In this document: one piece after another, positions 39,471-49,627 of the stretch
Position numbering within the stretch: position 1 is the stretch's first letter
How the letters are laid out: the number at the start of each line of letters is the position of its first letter
NCBI GenBank assembly: GCA_029863005.1
Contig: JAOTWF010000011.1
Span: 1-51,249 of the forward strand
Length of the DNA stretch: 51,249 nt
Source: Gammaproteobacteria bacterium
Lineage (GTDB): Bacteria > Pseudomonadota > Gammaproteobacteria > Acidiferrobacterales > Sulfurifustaceae
Reading direction: 5' to 3'
Made by a program: the position numbers and the translations under genes
The notes under the pieces: model-generated
Told to the model about the DNA's origin: nothing
Database searches by the model: none
Seen by the model: only the letters and a program-made list of their open reading frames with translations

Positions 39471-40070
39471 ATGAGGACTTACAGCATTTATCAGAAGCCT
39501 TGTCCGGCTTGTGGTGCCGTGGTGGCTGTCGAAACGCAGAACTGCACTTGCGGATATGGTTTTGACTCTATGAGCACGGACGAACGGCTCCCCGAAGAAC
39601 AGGCCCTGCTAGATGAGGAACTGTTCCAGGCCTATCTGCTGGCGCGTATTGACCAGGCCGTGGAGACGGTGGAATACGCGCGTGCCGAATTTGCCGCCGA
39701 AACTTCCAATCGCCGCAAGGCCGATAAACTGATCTTGGCCGTGCAGGAAGCCCTCGATTTGCGTGACGAGCGTGACGCGCAGACGTTGAAAATAGCGCAA
39801 CTGCGAGAATCCCTGCCCGCCAAATCGGAAGCCCCGTCTTTGTCGGCAGAAGCCACCGAGGCCTTCCGGGCGCAACAGGCGGCCAAAGCAGAAAAAATCA
39901 TGGAGTCATTTACCAACACCCAAACCAAAACCTGCCCACACTGCAAAACGGTGCTTCCGGTCTCGTCGGCCCTTTGTCTATGCGGATACATTTACGCGCG
40001 CAATCACTTCATGCTGCCGCGAGCCGTTGACAGATCAACGCGCGGCGAAATTTACCGCACTAAAGATTAG
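39471..40070 (+). CDS. double zinc-ribbon protein, short paralog
   Basis: This 199-residue protein has zinc ribbons at both ends: CPAC plus CTCG at about 11-29 and CPHC plus CLCG near 158-176. Between them is a helical segment (ELFQAYLLARIDQAVETVEY ... LKIAQLRESLP) and the motif FRAQQAAKAEKIMES. All these parts align in order with the longer protein at 33579-34535, which adds a long linker. AGGGA lies seven bases before the ATG at 39471. No signal peptide is present. The fold suggests nucleic-acid or protein binding; nothing more can be said. It diverges from the flavoprotein gene and converges with the PilZ gene. Confidence 0.85.
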   Translation: MRTYSIYQKPCPACGAVVAVETQNCTCGYGFDSMSTDERLPEEQALLDEELFQAYLLARIDQAVETVEYARAEFAAETSNRRKADKLILAVQEALDLRDERDAQTLKIAQLRESLPAKSEAPSLSAEATEAFRAQQAAKAEKIMESFTNTQTKTCPHCKTVLPVSSALCLCGYIYARNHFMLPRAVDRSTRGEIYRTKD

Positions 40071-40086
40071 GCTTCTCTCCTCACGG

Positions 40087-40404
40087 CTATTTGCTGTACA
40101 AAAGATTGACTAACGCGGTATAAGTCCGGTCTTCGTAGCGGCGGAACTGGAGTGCCATACCATCTCTGTCTGAGCGCACGACATAGGCAGGGACGCGATG
40201 GATATCGTACTCATCATCTTCCATGAGCGTCAGGACCGCTTCCACCGGTGTGCCAGGAGAGATTTCGTCTTTGCTCATTTCCAGTCTGGCCCCGTTAAGA
40301 CTGAGGTCACGCACTTTCCACCGTTTTGAATAGGTAAGATCCTGGTTTACAAGAATATTGAGCGGTATTCTTTTGCGAATGCTCTGGCGTTGTTCGGCCT
40401 TCAT
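40087..40404 (-). CDS. PilZ domain protein
   Basis: This 105-residue protein is essentially one PilZ domain. The c-di-GMP-binding residues are present: RKRIPLN (about 10-16) for the RxxxR motif and DLSLNGARLE (about 33-42) for the D/NxSxxG motif. It should bind cyclic di-GMP and pass the signal to a partner protein. The diguanylate cyclase at the right edge of the window could supply the messenger, although they are not linked in an operon. It converges with the short zinc-ribbon gene, with 16 bases between the stops. Confidence 0.92.
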   Translation of the reverse strand: MKAEQRQSIRKRIPLNILVNQDLTYSKRWKVRDLSLNGARLEMSKDEISPGTPVEAVLTLMEDDEYDIHRVPAYVVRSDRDGMALQFRRYEDRTYTALVNLLYSK

Positions 40405-40610
40405 GTGTCACCTGATAGGGGGAACCTAGAGAATTCATATGATCTTATTGTCCTGGTAAAAGATCAACTTACCCTGTCTAGCAGTCATTTGATGCGTCTT
40501 TGACCACTACCAACAGCCGAGATTTTGACTTTTGGCATGTTTCTGGCGTATATCGGGATTCAGAGAATGAATGCGTAAATTCTCACTTTCACTTTAGAGA
40601 GTACATCCAA

Positions 40611-40940
40611 ATGTCCAAGATGATGATCGCGCCGATGTTTCTGGACGCCGAACCATTGCGCAAGCGCGTACCGACGACTGATGAGAACGGGAAAGCTTTA
40701 AGCGATTTCATGGTGCTCTTTCCCGGGCTGGTCAAGAAACCGCAACATCTCATCCAAGCCACGATTGACGACATCCAGACCGTGTTTGCCCGCTTCGGTC
40801 ATGTGGTGGTTTATGCTGAGCTAAACTTGAAATTGAGTCTGCTGTGGGTGAGCGTTAAACCGGTCACCGGCGTGCAATTTCAGATCACCGAGGCGCTGCG
40901 CGCCACCATACCCGAGGCGCGTCTGGTTTCACACATTTGA
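40611..40940 (+). CDS. small protein of unknown function
   Basis: The product is 109 residues from the ATG at 40611 (MSKMMIAPMFLDAEPLRKRV). The frame extends upstream to about 40500, but that part has no protein-like character. The sequence looks folded and cytoplasmic, with alternating strand and helix (ATIDDIQTVFARFGHVVVYAELNLKLSLLWVSVKP, split here only for description as a strand-rich core). No cysteine cluster, signal or membrane segment is seen. The ribosome binding site is weak. I do not recognise the family. It diverges from the PilZ gene across 206 bases. Confidence 0.6.
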   Translation: MSKMMIAPMFLDAEPLRKRVPTTDENGKALSDFMVLFPGLVKKPQHLIQATIDDIQTVFARFGHVVVYAELNLKLSLLWVSVKPVTGVQFQITEALRATIPEARLVSHI

Positions 40941-40997
40941 AGAAATAATGGGGACGCTGGCGAGGCCAAACGCGCCAGAAGAAACGGCCGAAGCGGT

Positions 40998-41180
40998 TTA
41001 ACGTTTGGTGCTGTTCACATCCAACAGATCAGAGGCACGACGACCGACGGTCTGACGCCGGTTAGATTTACTTGGCTCCCAGCGAATTTCCTTGCGACGC
41101 TCCGCCACATTGCGGCGGCTGAATTTGCGCCGGTCTATGCCCTTGTATCCCGTTTTACCGTTTGTGTAGACATTTGCCAT
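40998..41180 (-). CDS. small Arg-rich protein
   Basis: This 60-residue, strongly basic protein has repeated RR pairs (GIDRRKFSRRNVAERRKEIR and SNRRQTVGRRASDLL). GAGGG lies four bases before the ATG at 41180, which supports real translation. The RR-repeat layout resembles small proteins I have seen in other gammaproteobacteria, without function. Nucleic-acid or membrane-surface binding is possible. The 446-base region upstream holds the branched inverted-repeat element at 41322-41376, which would lie in its 5' leader if transcription began beyond it. Confidence 0.7.
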   Translation of the reverse strand: MANVYTNGKTGYKGIDRRKFSRRNVAERRKEIRWEPSKSNRRQTVGRRASDLLDVNSTKR

Positions 41181-41321
41181 GGTACCCTCGTCCGGTCAGA
41201 TTCTGGCAGTTACCCCTGACCACTGTTTGATATATCAAATAATTAGCAGAAACCATGCCAATAAGCCGGCGAGCCTCATATCTACAGCAGAGATGAGCCT
41301 ATTCTGGATACCTTTATTCAT

Positions 41322-41376
41322 CCAACCGGCCCCACCAAGGAGTGTCTTGGGGCGTTAAAACGCTTCCCCCGGTTGG
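41322..41376. repeat. branched inverted-repeat element (possible three-way-junction RNA)
   Basis: An exact 8-bp outer pair (41322-41329 with 41369-41376) encloses two hairpins side by side: a 5-bp stem extended by two further pairs past a bulge (41331-41340 with 41345-41352) and a 4-bp stem (41352-41355 with 41360-41363). Such an arrangement could fold as a three-way junction on either strand. It is followed by no T-run on either side. Confidence 0.5.
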
Positions 41377-41569
41377 CCCGCTCCGCCATCACCCCGTCAT
41401 GCCACGCGGGCGACCGGGCAGATCAGGGCGTTCGGGCGCACACCCATCAAGGCTGCCGATTCGTCCTGCTCGAACTTGAAACGCCGGAAGACCTCGGAAG
41501 GACAACTTTCCAAGGGAATCGCGAAACCAAACGCACCATCAGCGATCGGCCGCAGAACTTAGGATGGAT

Positions 41570-41615
41570 AAAAAAAGATGCCCGGTAAAGACAACGAATC
41601 ATCACGGCAACCGGC
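41570..41615 (-). terminator. weak terminator candidate of ilvD
   Basis: A 5-bp GC-rich pair (CCGGT/ACCGG, 41610-41614 and 41582-41586) with a 23-base loop is followed on the minus strand by a seven-T run at 41576-41570. The T-run is strong but the stem is short and the loop long, so this is a low-confidence call. Confidence 0.3.
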
Positions 41616-41626
41616 GTGACCTTACC

Positions 41627-43309
<1,683 letters not shown>

Positions 43310-43401
43310 GCCATTCTCCAGACGTGAAATAAAATCCTTCCGGCATATTGCGGCCACCGGATGCGCGTCATTCTATAAATGTTCCGGAATGAAGAATACC
43401 C

Positions 43402-44184
43402 TCAGAACTGGTATTCAATTCCGGTGCGATAGGTGGTGTCGGTTTTTTCGATTAACTGCGGCGGACGGTTGTCGTGTGCCATGTCCAAGGAGATTTTGAG
43501 ATCCAGGCGCCGGGTCAGGTTCACGTGCAGCGAGGCCTGCTCCAGCGCACGAAAATCCTGGAAATCACTGGTGGCGGGCTGGTAGTAAGTCGTGCTGGCC
43601 AGGCGCACAGTTTCATTCAACTGGTACTTCACGATGATATAGAAATTTCCGCGCACCAACGTATCCACCCCGGCATCCGTAGCACCGGCCAAGGAGTCCA
43701 GCTCCTCGCGCGAGAGAAAACCTCCCAGCCCGGCGGTGAGCACCAATCTGCCATCATCCGATCTGAATGCTTCCCGGCGCACGCCGCCGCCCAGAAGCCC
43801 GCGGAAAGAAAGCCGGGTGAATTCATTTTCCTCCGCCTGCCCGAAGGCCTCCCAGGCCCATTTCGGTGTCAGCTCGTGAATATGACGCGCGTGCACGAAA
43901 CTGCGGTTGGTATCACGGATACCGCCGGTCTTGCCGGAATCATGATTAAAAACGATGAAATCCGTTACGGGTCGGTAGTGCCACTGCAATCGACCGCCAA
44001 GGCTGGTGGTGGATTTATCGGTGTTGCCCGACTGTCCGGTGACCGCGAGAGAGAATTGCCCGCTGAAGCCGGCCTCCGGTTCTTTCACCCGGGTGTCTTC
44101 GGTATTGACTATCGCGGCGGTGGGTGAGGCCAGCAACAATAGAACCAACGGCGCTCCGAGGCGCCAATCACTTCTTATTTCCAT
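43402..44184 (-). CDS. DUF481 (YdiY-like) outer-membrane protein
   Basis: This 260-residue protein has a signal peptide (LVLLLLASPTAA-I, about 13-25) and a series of amphipathic strands ending in IEYQF with a C-terminal Phe, so it should form an outer-membrane beta-barrel. The phrase GFSGQFSLAVTGQSGNTDKS is the DUF481 signature, as is the block around FGQAEENEFTRLSFRGLLGGG. The family, typified by E. coli YdiY, has unknown function. It is followed by ilvD after 92 bases and preceded by the ACT protein gene after seven. Confidence 0.9.
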   Translation of the reverse strand: MEIRSDWRLGAPLVLLLLASPTAAIVNTEDTRVKEPEAGFSGQFSLAVTGQSGNTDKSTTSLGGRLQWHYRPVTDFIVFNHDSGKTGGIRDTNRSFVHARHIHELTPKWAWEAFGQAEENEFTRLSFRGLLGGGVRREAFRSDDGRLVLTAGLGGFLSREELDSLAGATDAGVDTLVRGNFYIIVKYQLNETVRLASTTYYQPATSDFQDFRALEQASLHVNLTRRLDLKISLDMAHDNRPPQLIEKTDTTYRTGIEYQF

Positions 44185-44191
44185 CCCGAGA

Positions 44192-44602
44192 CTAGCTGGC
44201 GTTGAGCGCCCGCGCGGCGCGACTCACGTCCTTCTGCTTGACCCAAAGAATCGCGCCGAATCGGCCACCTCCGGCACACACGGCATCAACCGCTGTGACA
44301 TTGATCCGTGAGTTGGCGAGCTTTGTCAGCACTCCCGCAATCGCGCCGCGTTTGTCGTTGCCGCGAATCAGAAATCCTGTCTTCTTGGCACGCAGTCGCA
44401 ACTTCAGCCGGCGTGCGGCAGACAAGAAGGAAGCCGGGTTGGCGGGAATGAAATCCATTTGAGAACGACGTCCACTGGGAAAACCCGTAAATGCCAAGAG
44501 ATTGATCCCGTATTTTGCGAGTGCCGCGAGCGTTCTGGCGGCCTCGCCGGCGCGGTTAGGAACCTGCATCGCGAAGTAACTGACCTTCTTTGCTGTGGCC
44601 AT
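44192..44602 (-). CDS. tandem ACT domain protein
   Basis: This 136-residue cytoplasmic protein consists of two ACT-type regulatory domains. The first begins KKVSYFAMQVPNRAGEAART with AKYGINLLAFTGFP and the second GFLIRGNDKRGAIAGVLTKL with ANSRINVTAVDAVCAGGGRF. ACT domains bind amino acids and often act as dimers. No catalytic domain is attached. ATG 44602 is preceded by AGGAGG with about six bases between; the longer frame upstream is not supported. The DUF481 gene follows after seven bases; why these two should be joined is unclear. Confidence 0.88.
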   Translation of the reverse strand: MATAKKVSYFAMQVPNRAGEAARTLAALAKYGINLLAFTGFPSGRRSQMDFIPANPASFLSAARRLKLRLRAKKTGFLIRGNDKRGAIAGVLTKLANSRINVTAVDAVCAGGGRFGAILWVKQKDVSRAARALNAS

Positions 44603-45100
44603 AAATATCCTCCTGCTGATGTGATCGCCGATGATGGATGCTCGGCCATCATATCCCATCAGAAATAATACCAACAGCTTTCAATCCGTTGCGTTTTTTC
44701 CAGAAAGATCATTTCTTGTAATACAAAAGTTGCACAGCAAGCAGATAACCGTTAACTCACCGCAAAAACGGGGTGAATGCTGGAATCTGCGGGTCAATAA
44801 AGGTAAAATCACTCGCAGATATTCCTTCCATCGGCCCTCACCGCGCTGCCACAATGGCTCCAGGCGACAAGGGCGAATGTCGTTACAGTTTAAAGATTCC
44901 GGCAATGCCGTATCGTGCCATAAAGTCCGTCATGTGCTCCATTTCAGTATTTTCTCGGCCCCCGCGTCGAGTTTCAGCCAGACGGTCCCAAGCTTTCTTC
45001 GTGTAATGGGATAGATACAATAATTCATTATGGAAAAATCGAATTCGACCATGGCCGGTAAATCTTTTTATCGCAGCGTGCAGCAACATTAAAACCCTCC
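44603..45100. promoter_or_regulatory. divergent intergenic region upstream of otsB
   Basis: This 498-base region should hold the promoter of the otsB-mscS-otsA operon (rightward) and of the ACT/DUF481 genes (leftward). Apart from the 68-residue candidate at 44883-45089 no coding frame is convincing. AT-rich stretches occur at 44665-44780 and around 45015-45075. I did not find a confident promoter or operator sequence. Confidence 0.4.
44883..45089 (-). CDS. candidate small protein antiparallel to the otsB promoter region
   Basis: The frame gives 68 residues (MLLHAAIKRFTGHGRIRFFH at the start, DFMARYGIAGIFKL at the end). GGAGGG stands five bases before its ATG, and the composition looks protein-like (SHYTKKAWDRLAETRRGGRE). 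However, I recognise no family, the neighbouring region is otherwise non-coding and the Shine-Dalgarno could be chance, since its complement lies directly before the otsB start. If real it would be divergent from otsB with 11 bases between the starts. Confidence 0.33.
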   Translation of the reverse strand: MLLHAAIKRFTGHGRIRFFHNELLYLSHYTKKAWDRLAETRRGGRENTEMEHMTDFMARYGIAGIFKL

Positions 45101-45898
45101 ATGCGCGCCCTGCACCAACAACTCAGTCTTGCGAATTTTTTCCAGCATCTTCGGACAGCGCCGGAACGCGCCTTACTGCTCGATTACGATGGAACGCTGG
45201 CCCCGTTTCACATTCATACGCACGAAGCTATGCCTTACCCCGGAGTGCGCGAAATCCTCGACACCATCATGCAAAGCGGTCATACCCGCCTCGTCATCGT
45301 CAGTGGGCGCTGGACACGCGACCTCAAACCTTTACTCGGTCTGAAGCGGCTTCCGGAGATTTGGGGGTCACATGGCTGGGAACAACTCAAACCCGACGGA
45401 GAATATGCCGTGGCCCCCATGGACGAAAATGCCCTGCGCCATTTGGTGGAAGCCGATACCTGGACTGCCGAAGTGGAATCCCGGGGAGGCCGTTGCGAAA
45501 TGAAACCCGGAAGTCTCGCGATCCATTGGCGCGGACTCTCGCCTGAAAACATCAACGAGATTCAGGCTCTGGTCTCCGAGAATTGGAATTTGCAGGCAAT
45601 GGAAAAAAGCCTGGTTTGGCACGATTTTGATGGCGGCATTGAGTTACGAGTCCCCGGCCGCCACAAGGGATTCGTCGTGGAATCCATCCTTTCCGAAATG
45701 GGCACGGATACCGCCGCGGCTTACCTCGGTGACGACGCGACAGACGAGGACGCCTTCAAAGCCATCCGTGGCCGGGGGATTGGCGTGCTGGTGCGTCCAC
45801 AATTCCGCCCCACGACGGCGGATTTCTGGCTGCAACCCCCGGAGGAACTTCTTGAATTCCTGAAGCAATGGCACGAAACCAGCGCTAAGACGTCATGA
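45101..45898 (+). CDS. otsB: trehalose-6-phosphate phosphatase
   Basis: OtsB removes phosphate from trehalose-6-phosphate to give the compatible solute trehalose. The 265-residue HAD phosphatase has motif I LLLDYDGTLAPF (about 26-37), motif II VIVSGRWTRDL and motif IV YLGDDATDEDAF, with the C2 cap between (SLAIHWRGL, VWHDFDGGIELR). Length agrees with E. coli OtsB (266). It has no evident ribosome binding site before the ATG at 45101. Its stop overlaps the mscS start (ATGA), tying it to the channel gene and through it to otsA. Confidence 0.95.
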   Translation: MRALHQQLSLANFFQHLRTAPERALLLDYDGTLAPFHIHTHEAMPYPGVREILDTIMQSGHTRLVIVSGRWTRDLKPLLGLKRLPEIWGSHGWEQLKPDGEYAVAPMDENALRHLVEADTWTAEVESRGGRCEMKPGSLAIHWRGLSPENINEIQALVSENWNLQAMEKSLVWHDFDGGIELRVPGRHKGFVVESILSEMGTDTAAAYLGDDATDEDAFKAIRGRGIGVLVRPQFRPTTADFWLQPPEELLEFLKQWHETSAKTS

Positions 45899-46971
45899 AC
45901 CTGCTCGAGCAAGTTTACTTCGGAAATCCGCTGTACGACTGGATCGTGGCGGTCACGATCAGCATCGTGCTGGTACTAATCCTCCACATCGTCAAACGCA
46001 TCATCCTTCGCCGCTTAACCGCCCTGTCACGAAAAACCGAGAACCGCCTCGACGATTATGTCGTGGACATTCTGAGCCATACGCGTTTCCTGTTTCTGTT
46101 CATCGTCGCTTTCTATTTCGGCATGCAGTATCTGGAACTGCCGCCGAAGCCGACCCGTTATCTCGATCACTTTGCCGTTATCGCCTTGCTGGTTCAAGTC
46201 GCCTTCTGGGGAAATCGCGCCATTGCTGTTTGGCTCAAGGACTATTTAAAGCGCAACCGGGAGACCGACGCTGCCAGCGCCACCACGGCTTCCGTGCTCG
46301 GATTCATGGGACGGGTAGTGCTGTGGTCAGTCCTGTTGCTAATGATACTGGGCAATCTCGGTTTCGACATCACCGCGCTGGTGGCGAGCTTAGGCATTGG
46401 CGGCATTGCCGTGGCACTGGCATTGCAGAATATTCTAGGCGATATCTTTGCGTCATTGTCCATCGCCCTGGACAAGCCGTTTGTGATCGGTGATTTCATT
46501 ATCGTGGATGAGGTCCTCGGGACCGTGGAATACATCGGATTGAAAACCACCCGTCTCCGCAGTCTCGGCGGCGAACAGATCGTATTTTCCAATAATGATC
46601 TGCTGAAAAGCCGAATTCGTAATTACAAGCGCATGTTCGAGCGCCGCGTGGTATTCGGCTTCGGCGTGGTCTATCAGACGACACATGTGCAACTTAAACA
46701 GATTCCGATGATGGTGCGGGAAATCATCCAGGGTCAGGAGAAAACCCGCTTTGACCGCGCCCACTTCAAGGAATACGGTGACTCGTCGCTGGATTTTGAA
46801 GTGGTCTATTACGTTCTTAGCCCCAATTACAACGTCTACATGGACATTCAGCAGGCCATCAACCTGGCAATCTTCGAGCAGTTCGCCAAGGCGGGCATCG
46901 ACTTCGCCTATCCGACACGCACCCTTTACGTGACCCAGGACGGGGCGGTGCCCGCTGAAACCCGTAAATGA
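45895..46971 (+). CDS. MscS family small-conductance mechanosensitive channel
   Basis: This 358-residue membrane protein has about four to five N-terminal hydrophobic segments and the MscS core: the pore-lining TM3 with Gly/Ala packing (ALVASLGIGGIAVALALQNI, about 158-177), then the beta-domain LDKPFVIGDFIIV and the segment GTVEYIGLKTTRLRSLGGE and FSNNDLLKSRIRNY. MscS channels release solutes on hypo-osmotic shock. The start overlaps otsB (ATGA at 45895) and the stop overlaps otsA (ATGA at 46968), so it is sandwiched in the trehalose operon. Confidence 0.94.
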   Translation: MNLLEQVYFGNPLYDWIVAVTISIVLVLILHIVKRIILRRLTALSRKTENRLDDYVVDILSHTRFLFLFIVAFYFGMQYLELPPKPTRYLDHFAVIALLVQVAFWGNRAIAVWLKDYLKRNRETDAASATTASVLGFMGRVVLWSVLLLMILGNLGFDITALVASLGIGGIAVALALQNILGDIFASLSIALDKPFVIGDFIIVDEVLGTVEYIGLKTTRLRSLGGEQIVFSNNDLLKSRIRNYKRMFERRVVFGFGVVYQTTHVQLKQIPMMVREIIQGQEKTRFDRAHFKEYGDSSLDFEVVYYVLSPNYNVYMDIQQAINLAIFEQFAKAGIDFAYPTRTLYVTQDGAVPAETRK

Positions 46972-48482
46972 TCCCGACCATGGAAAAACACAATCGACAC
47001 AGCGGATTGATAGTGGCCTCGAACCGGTTGCCGGTGGCACTGACGCGCGCGGAAGACGGAGCCTACCGCATCGAGCCCGGCAGCGGCGGTCTGGTGTCCG
47101 CCCTGCTTCCGGTTTTGCGCGACCGCGGCGGCACGTGGGTCGGCTGGCCAGGCATCAGCGGCGACATTATGAACATCGACGCCCTGCTGGAAGAGGCGAC
47201 GCAACAGGCAGGTTACCAGCTCAAGACGGTGGCGCTTACCGAGGATGAAGAGCGCAAGTTCTATAACGGGTTTTCCAACGAAGTGATTTGGCCCCTGTTT
47301 CATGATTTGCAATTGCTGTGCAAATTCGATCCCAGCTACTGGCGTGTGTATCAAAACGTCAACCGCCGTTACGCGGAAGTTCTAAAACAGAACAGCATCG
47401 ATGGCGACTTTATCTGGGTGCATGACTACCATCTCATCAACGTCGCGCAGGATTTGCGGCAACTCGGTGCCAGGGTGAAGACGGCCTTTTTCCTCCATAC
47501 GCCGTTTCCGCCGCTTGATATCTTCGTCAAGCTGCCGTGGCGTTTCCAGTTGTTGCACGCGCTGGTGGAATACGACCTGATTGGTTTTCAGACCCTGCGC
47601 GATCAGCGCAATTTTACCCAGTGCGTCCGCACCCTGATGAAGGACGTGGCCGTGCGCGGACGAGGACAATTGCTCACCTTGCGAGACAGCGAACGCGAGG
47701 TGCGCGTCGGCAGTTTCCCGATCGGGATCGATTTCAATGCCTACGCCAAACGCGCCGCCAGCCGGGAAGTCACCGACCGGGCGGCGGAACTGCGGAACAC
47801 GCTACCCAACCGTCAATTGATCCTGGGCGTGGACCGGCTGGATTACACCAAGGGCATTCCCGAACGCCTGGAGGCCTTCCGCAACGCGCTGGTACGCTAT
47901 CCGGAACTGCACAACCGCGTCACGTTAATCCAGGTCGTGGTGCCGAGTCGCGAGGACATCCCGCAATATTTTGAGCTCAAGACCCGCATCGAGCGATTGG
48001 TTGGAGAAATCAATGGGCAGTTCACACAACCCGGAGGCTGGGTACCAATTCACTACGTGTTCCGCAGCCTGGACACTGACGATCTCCTGGCTTACTACCG
48101 GGCGGCGGAAATTGCCCTGGTCACCCCGCTCAAAGACGGCATGAATCTCGTGGCCAAGGAATATTGCGCGTGCAGCATCGAAGAGGATTGCGTGCTGATC
48201 CTGAGCGAATTCGCCGGGGCCGCGGCCCAGTTGCAGCGCGGGGTCTTGCTGGTCAACCCCTATGACATCGAAGGAGTGGCGGACGCCATTCACCACGCCT
48301 TCACCATGGGCGACACCGAACGGCGCGCTAGCATGCGACATCTGCGGCGTTCTATCCGTGAACAGGACATTTTTTGGTGGGTGGATTCGTTCCTACGCGC
48401 CGCCATCGCCAAGGACTTAAGTGCGTTCCCCTTGCCGGATGATTACGTCCCGCACAGCGACATCGGCGGTATGTCGCTTTGA
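46968..48482 (+). CDS. otsA: trehalose-6-phosphate synthase
   Basis: OtsA couples UDP-glucose (or another NDP-glucose) with glucose-6-phosphate. The 504-residue GT20 enzyme shows [60 protein letters not shown] and [14 protein letters not shown], all hallmarks of the family, with length close to E. coli OtsA (474) plus a slightly longer C-terminus. It starts at 46968 in an ATGA overlap with the channel gene; an ATG four codons later is an alternative. It completes the otsB-mscS-otsA operon. Confidence 0.96.
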   Translation: MIPTMEKHNRHSGLIVASNRLPVALTRAEDGAYRIEPGSGGLVSALLPVLRDRGGTWVGWPGISGDIMNIDALLEEATQQAGYQLKTVALTEDEERKFYNGFSNEVIWPLFHDLQLLCKFDPSYWRVYQNVNRRYAEVLKQNSIDGDFIWVHDYHLINVAQDLRQLGARVKTAFFLHTPFPPLDIFVKLPWRFQLLHALVEYDLIGFQTLRDQRNFTQCVRTLMKDVAVRGRGQLLTLRDSEREVRVGSFPIGIDFNAYAKRAASREVTDRAAELRNTLPNRQLILGVDRLDYTKGIPERLEAFRNALVRYPELHNRVTLIQVVVPSREDIPQYFELKTRIERLVGEINGQFTQPGGWVPIHYVFRSLDTDDLLAYYRAAEIALVTPLKDGMNLVAKEYCACSIEEDCVLILSEFAGAAAQLQRGVLLVNPYDIEGVADAIHHAFTMGDTERRASMRHLRRSIREQDIFWWVDSFLRAAIAKDLSAFPLPDDYVPHSDIGGMSL

Positions 48483-48518
48483 CCGGTACGCCGGATTCGC
48501 GAAACCTCTATTATCCCC

Positions 48519-49520
48519 TCACAGTTCAGCCAACACCGAACGACGCAGGAATATTAATCCCACCAGTATCACCAGCGAAATCGCCCAGATCATAAGGTAG
48601 GTGATCATCGACTGTCGGGCTTTCTGCTTTTCCCACCATGTGCGTGGATGGATTCCCTTCATCAGAAACACCAGCTTGGCCGCAAAATTCACGCACACCA
48701 CGTTGACGGCCAGCAGCAGCCCCGCCCCGGTGGCCAAAGCATACTGGCCGCTGCCCAGCATGAGTCCGAAGGTGGCCGCCGGTGGCAGCAAGGCGACCGC
48801 GACCATCACCCCCACCAGCACGCTCGATAATCCAGTCGTCAGCGACAGCGCCGCGGCGGCGCCAGAGGCGAGTGCCAGCGCCACGGAATCCAATCCGACG
48901 TCGGTGCGCGCCAGCAATTCTTCGCTCTCGATATTAAGCGGCCACACAAGGGCAATAATGACCGAAAGCACCAGCGTCATGCCCAATCCAGCCAAGCTGG
49001 TCTTCAGGGAGCGCCACATCAGCGCTGTGTCGCCGAGCGCAGTCCCGAGCGCCAACGCGATGTTCGGCCCCAGCAGGGGCGCGATCACCATAGCACCGAT
49101 CACGACCACCATGTTGTCTTCGATCAGCCCGATCGCCACAACGATGGTGGATAGGAACACCAGGACCAAATAGGTGCTGTCGAGGCGGGCATTTTTTTCA
49201 GTATCGTCGTAAAGCTCTTGCCGCGTGATGGCCATGGCGCGCGCCGCGCGGCGGGCGACTTCTTCCTCGCCGATCGAGGATCGCGGCAGCGCGGCCTCGA
49301 CCGGGATCACCAGGATCCGCGCTTCAGGATCGCTGGTGAGATAACCCTCCAGAGCATCGAGCACTTTCTGAGTCTGTTCGTCGGCCACCAGCAGGCGCAC
49401 GACTTGACGACCATCGGCGTCCTCAGCGCCCAAACGATGATCCCGAACTTCCTGCTGATTGGCGATGCCGACAATGGTATCGAGATGCCCCTTGCTCGCC
49501 GTGACCTCGATGATCTTCAT
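48519..49520 (-). CDS. DUF389 (TIGR00341-type) membrane protein
   Basis: This 333-residue protein has an N-terminal cytoplasmic domain of about 115 residues (MKIIEVTASKGHLDTIVGIA) and then about seven transmembrane helices with the DUF389 motifs MVVVIGAMVIAPLLGPNIALA, VDVALASGAAA-type helices and VAVALLPPAATFGLML. The family is widespread and has no known function. ATG 49520 has GGAGG about nine bases upstream; the upstream extension of the frame is not supported. It converges with otsA (36 bases) and diverges from pyrD. Confidence 0.9.
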   Translation of the reverse strand: MKIIEVTASKGHLDTIVGIANQQEVRDHRLGAEDADGRQVVRLLVADEQTQKVLDALEGYLTSDPEARILVIPVEAALPRSSIGEEEVARRAARAMAITRQELYDDTEKNARLDSTYLVLVFLSTIVVAIGLIEDNMVVVIGAMVIAPLLGPNIALALGTALGDTALMWRSLKTSLAGLGMTLVLSVIIALVWPLNIESEELLARTDVGLDSVALALASGAAAALSLTTGLSSVLVGVMVAVALLPPAATFGLMLGSGQYALATGAGLLLAVNVVCVNFAAKLVFLMKGIHPRTWWEKQKARQSMITYLMIWAISLVILVGLIFLRRSVLAEL

Positions 49521-49627
49521 TAATGCAATCCTCCTCCGCTCTTTCTGGCGCATCCCATTGCTCAGACGACTGAACCCTAAATCGCTACTGATTGTATGGA
49601 TGATTGAGTTATGATGCACCTACCGAC

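Larger units (their letters stand above)
41181..41626. other. 446-base intergenic region
   Basis: Both neighbours read leftward. I see no convincing gene: a 71-residue plus-strand frame (41373-41588) has no ribosome binding site and no recognisable sequence. The region contains a branched inverted-repeat element at 41322-41376 and a weak terminator candidate just after ilvD. Confidence 0.6.

Noticed and set aside
40957-40978. 6-bp GC-rich hairpin between 40940 and 40998 as a terminator
   Set aside because: No T-run follows on either strand; it may be chance symmetry.
41373-41588. 71-residue plus-strand frame in the gap before ilvD
   Set aside because: It has no ribosome binding site, no protein-like pattern and no neighbour on that strand.
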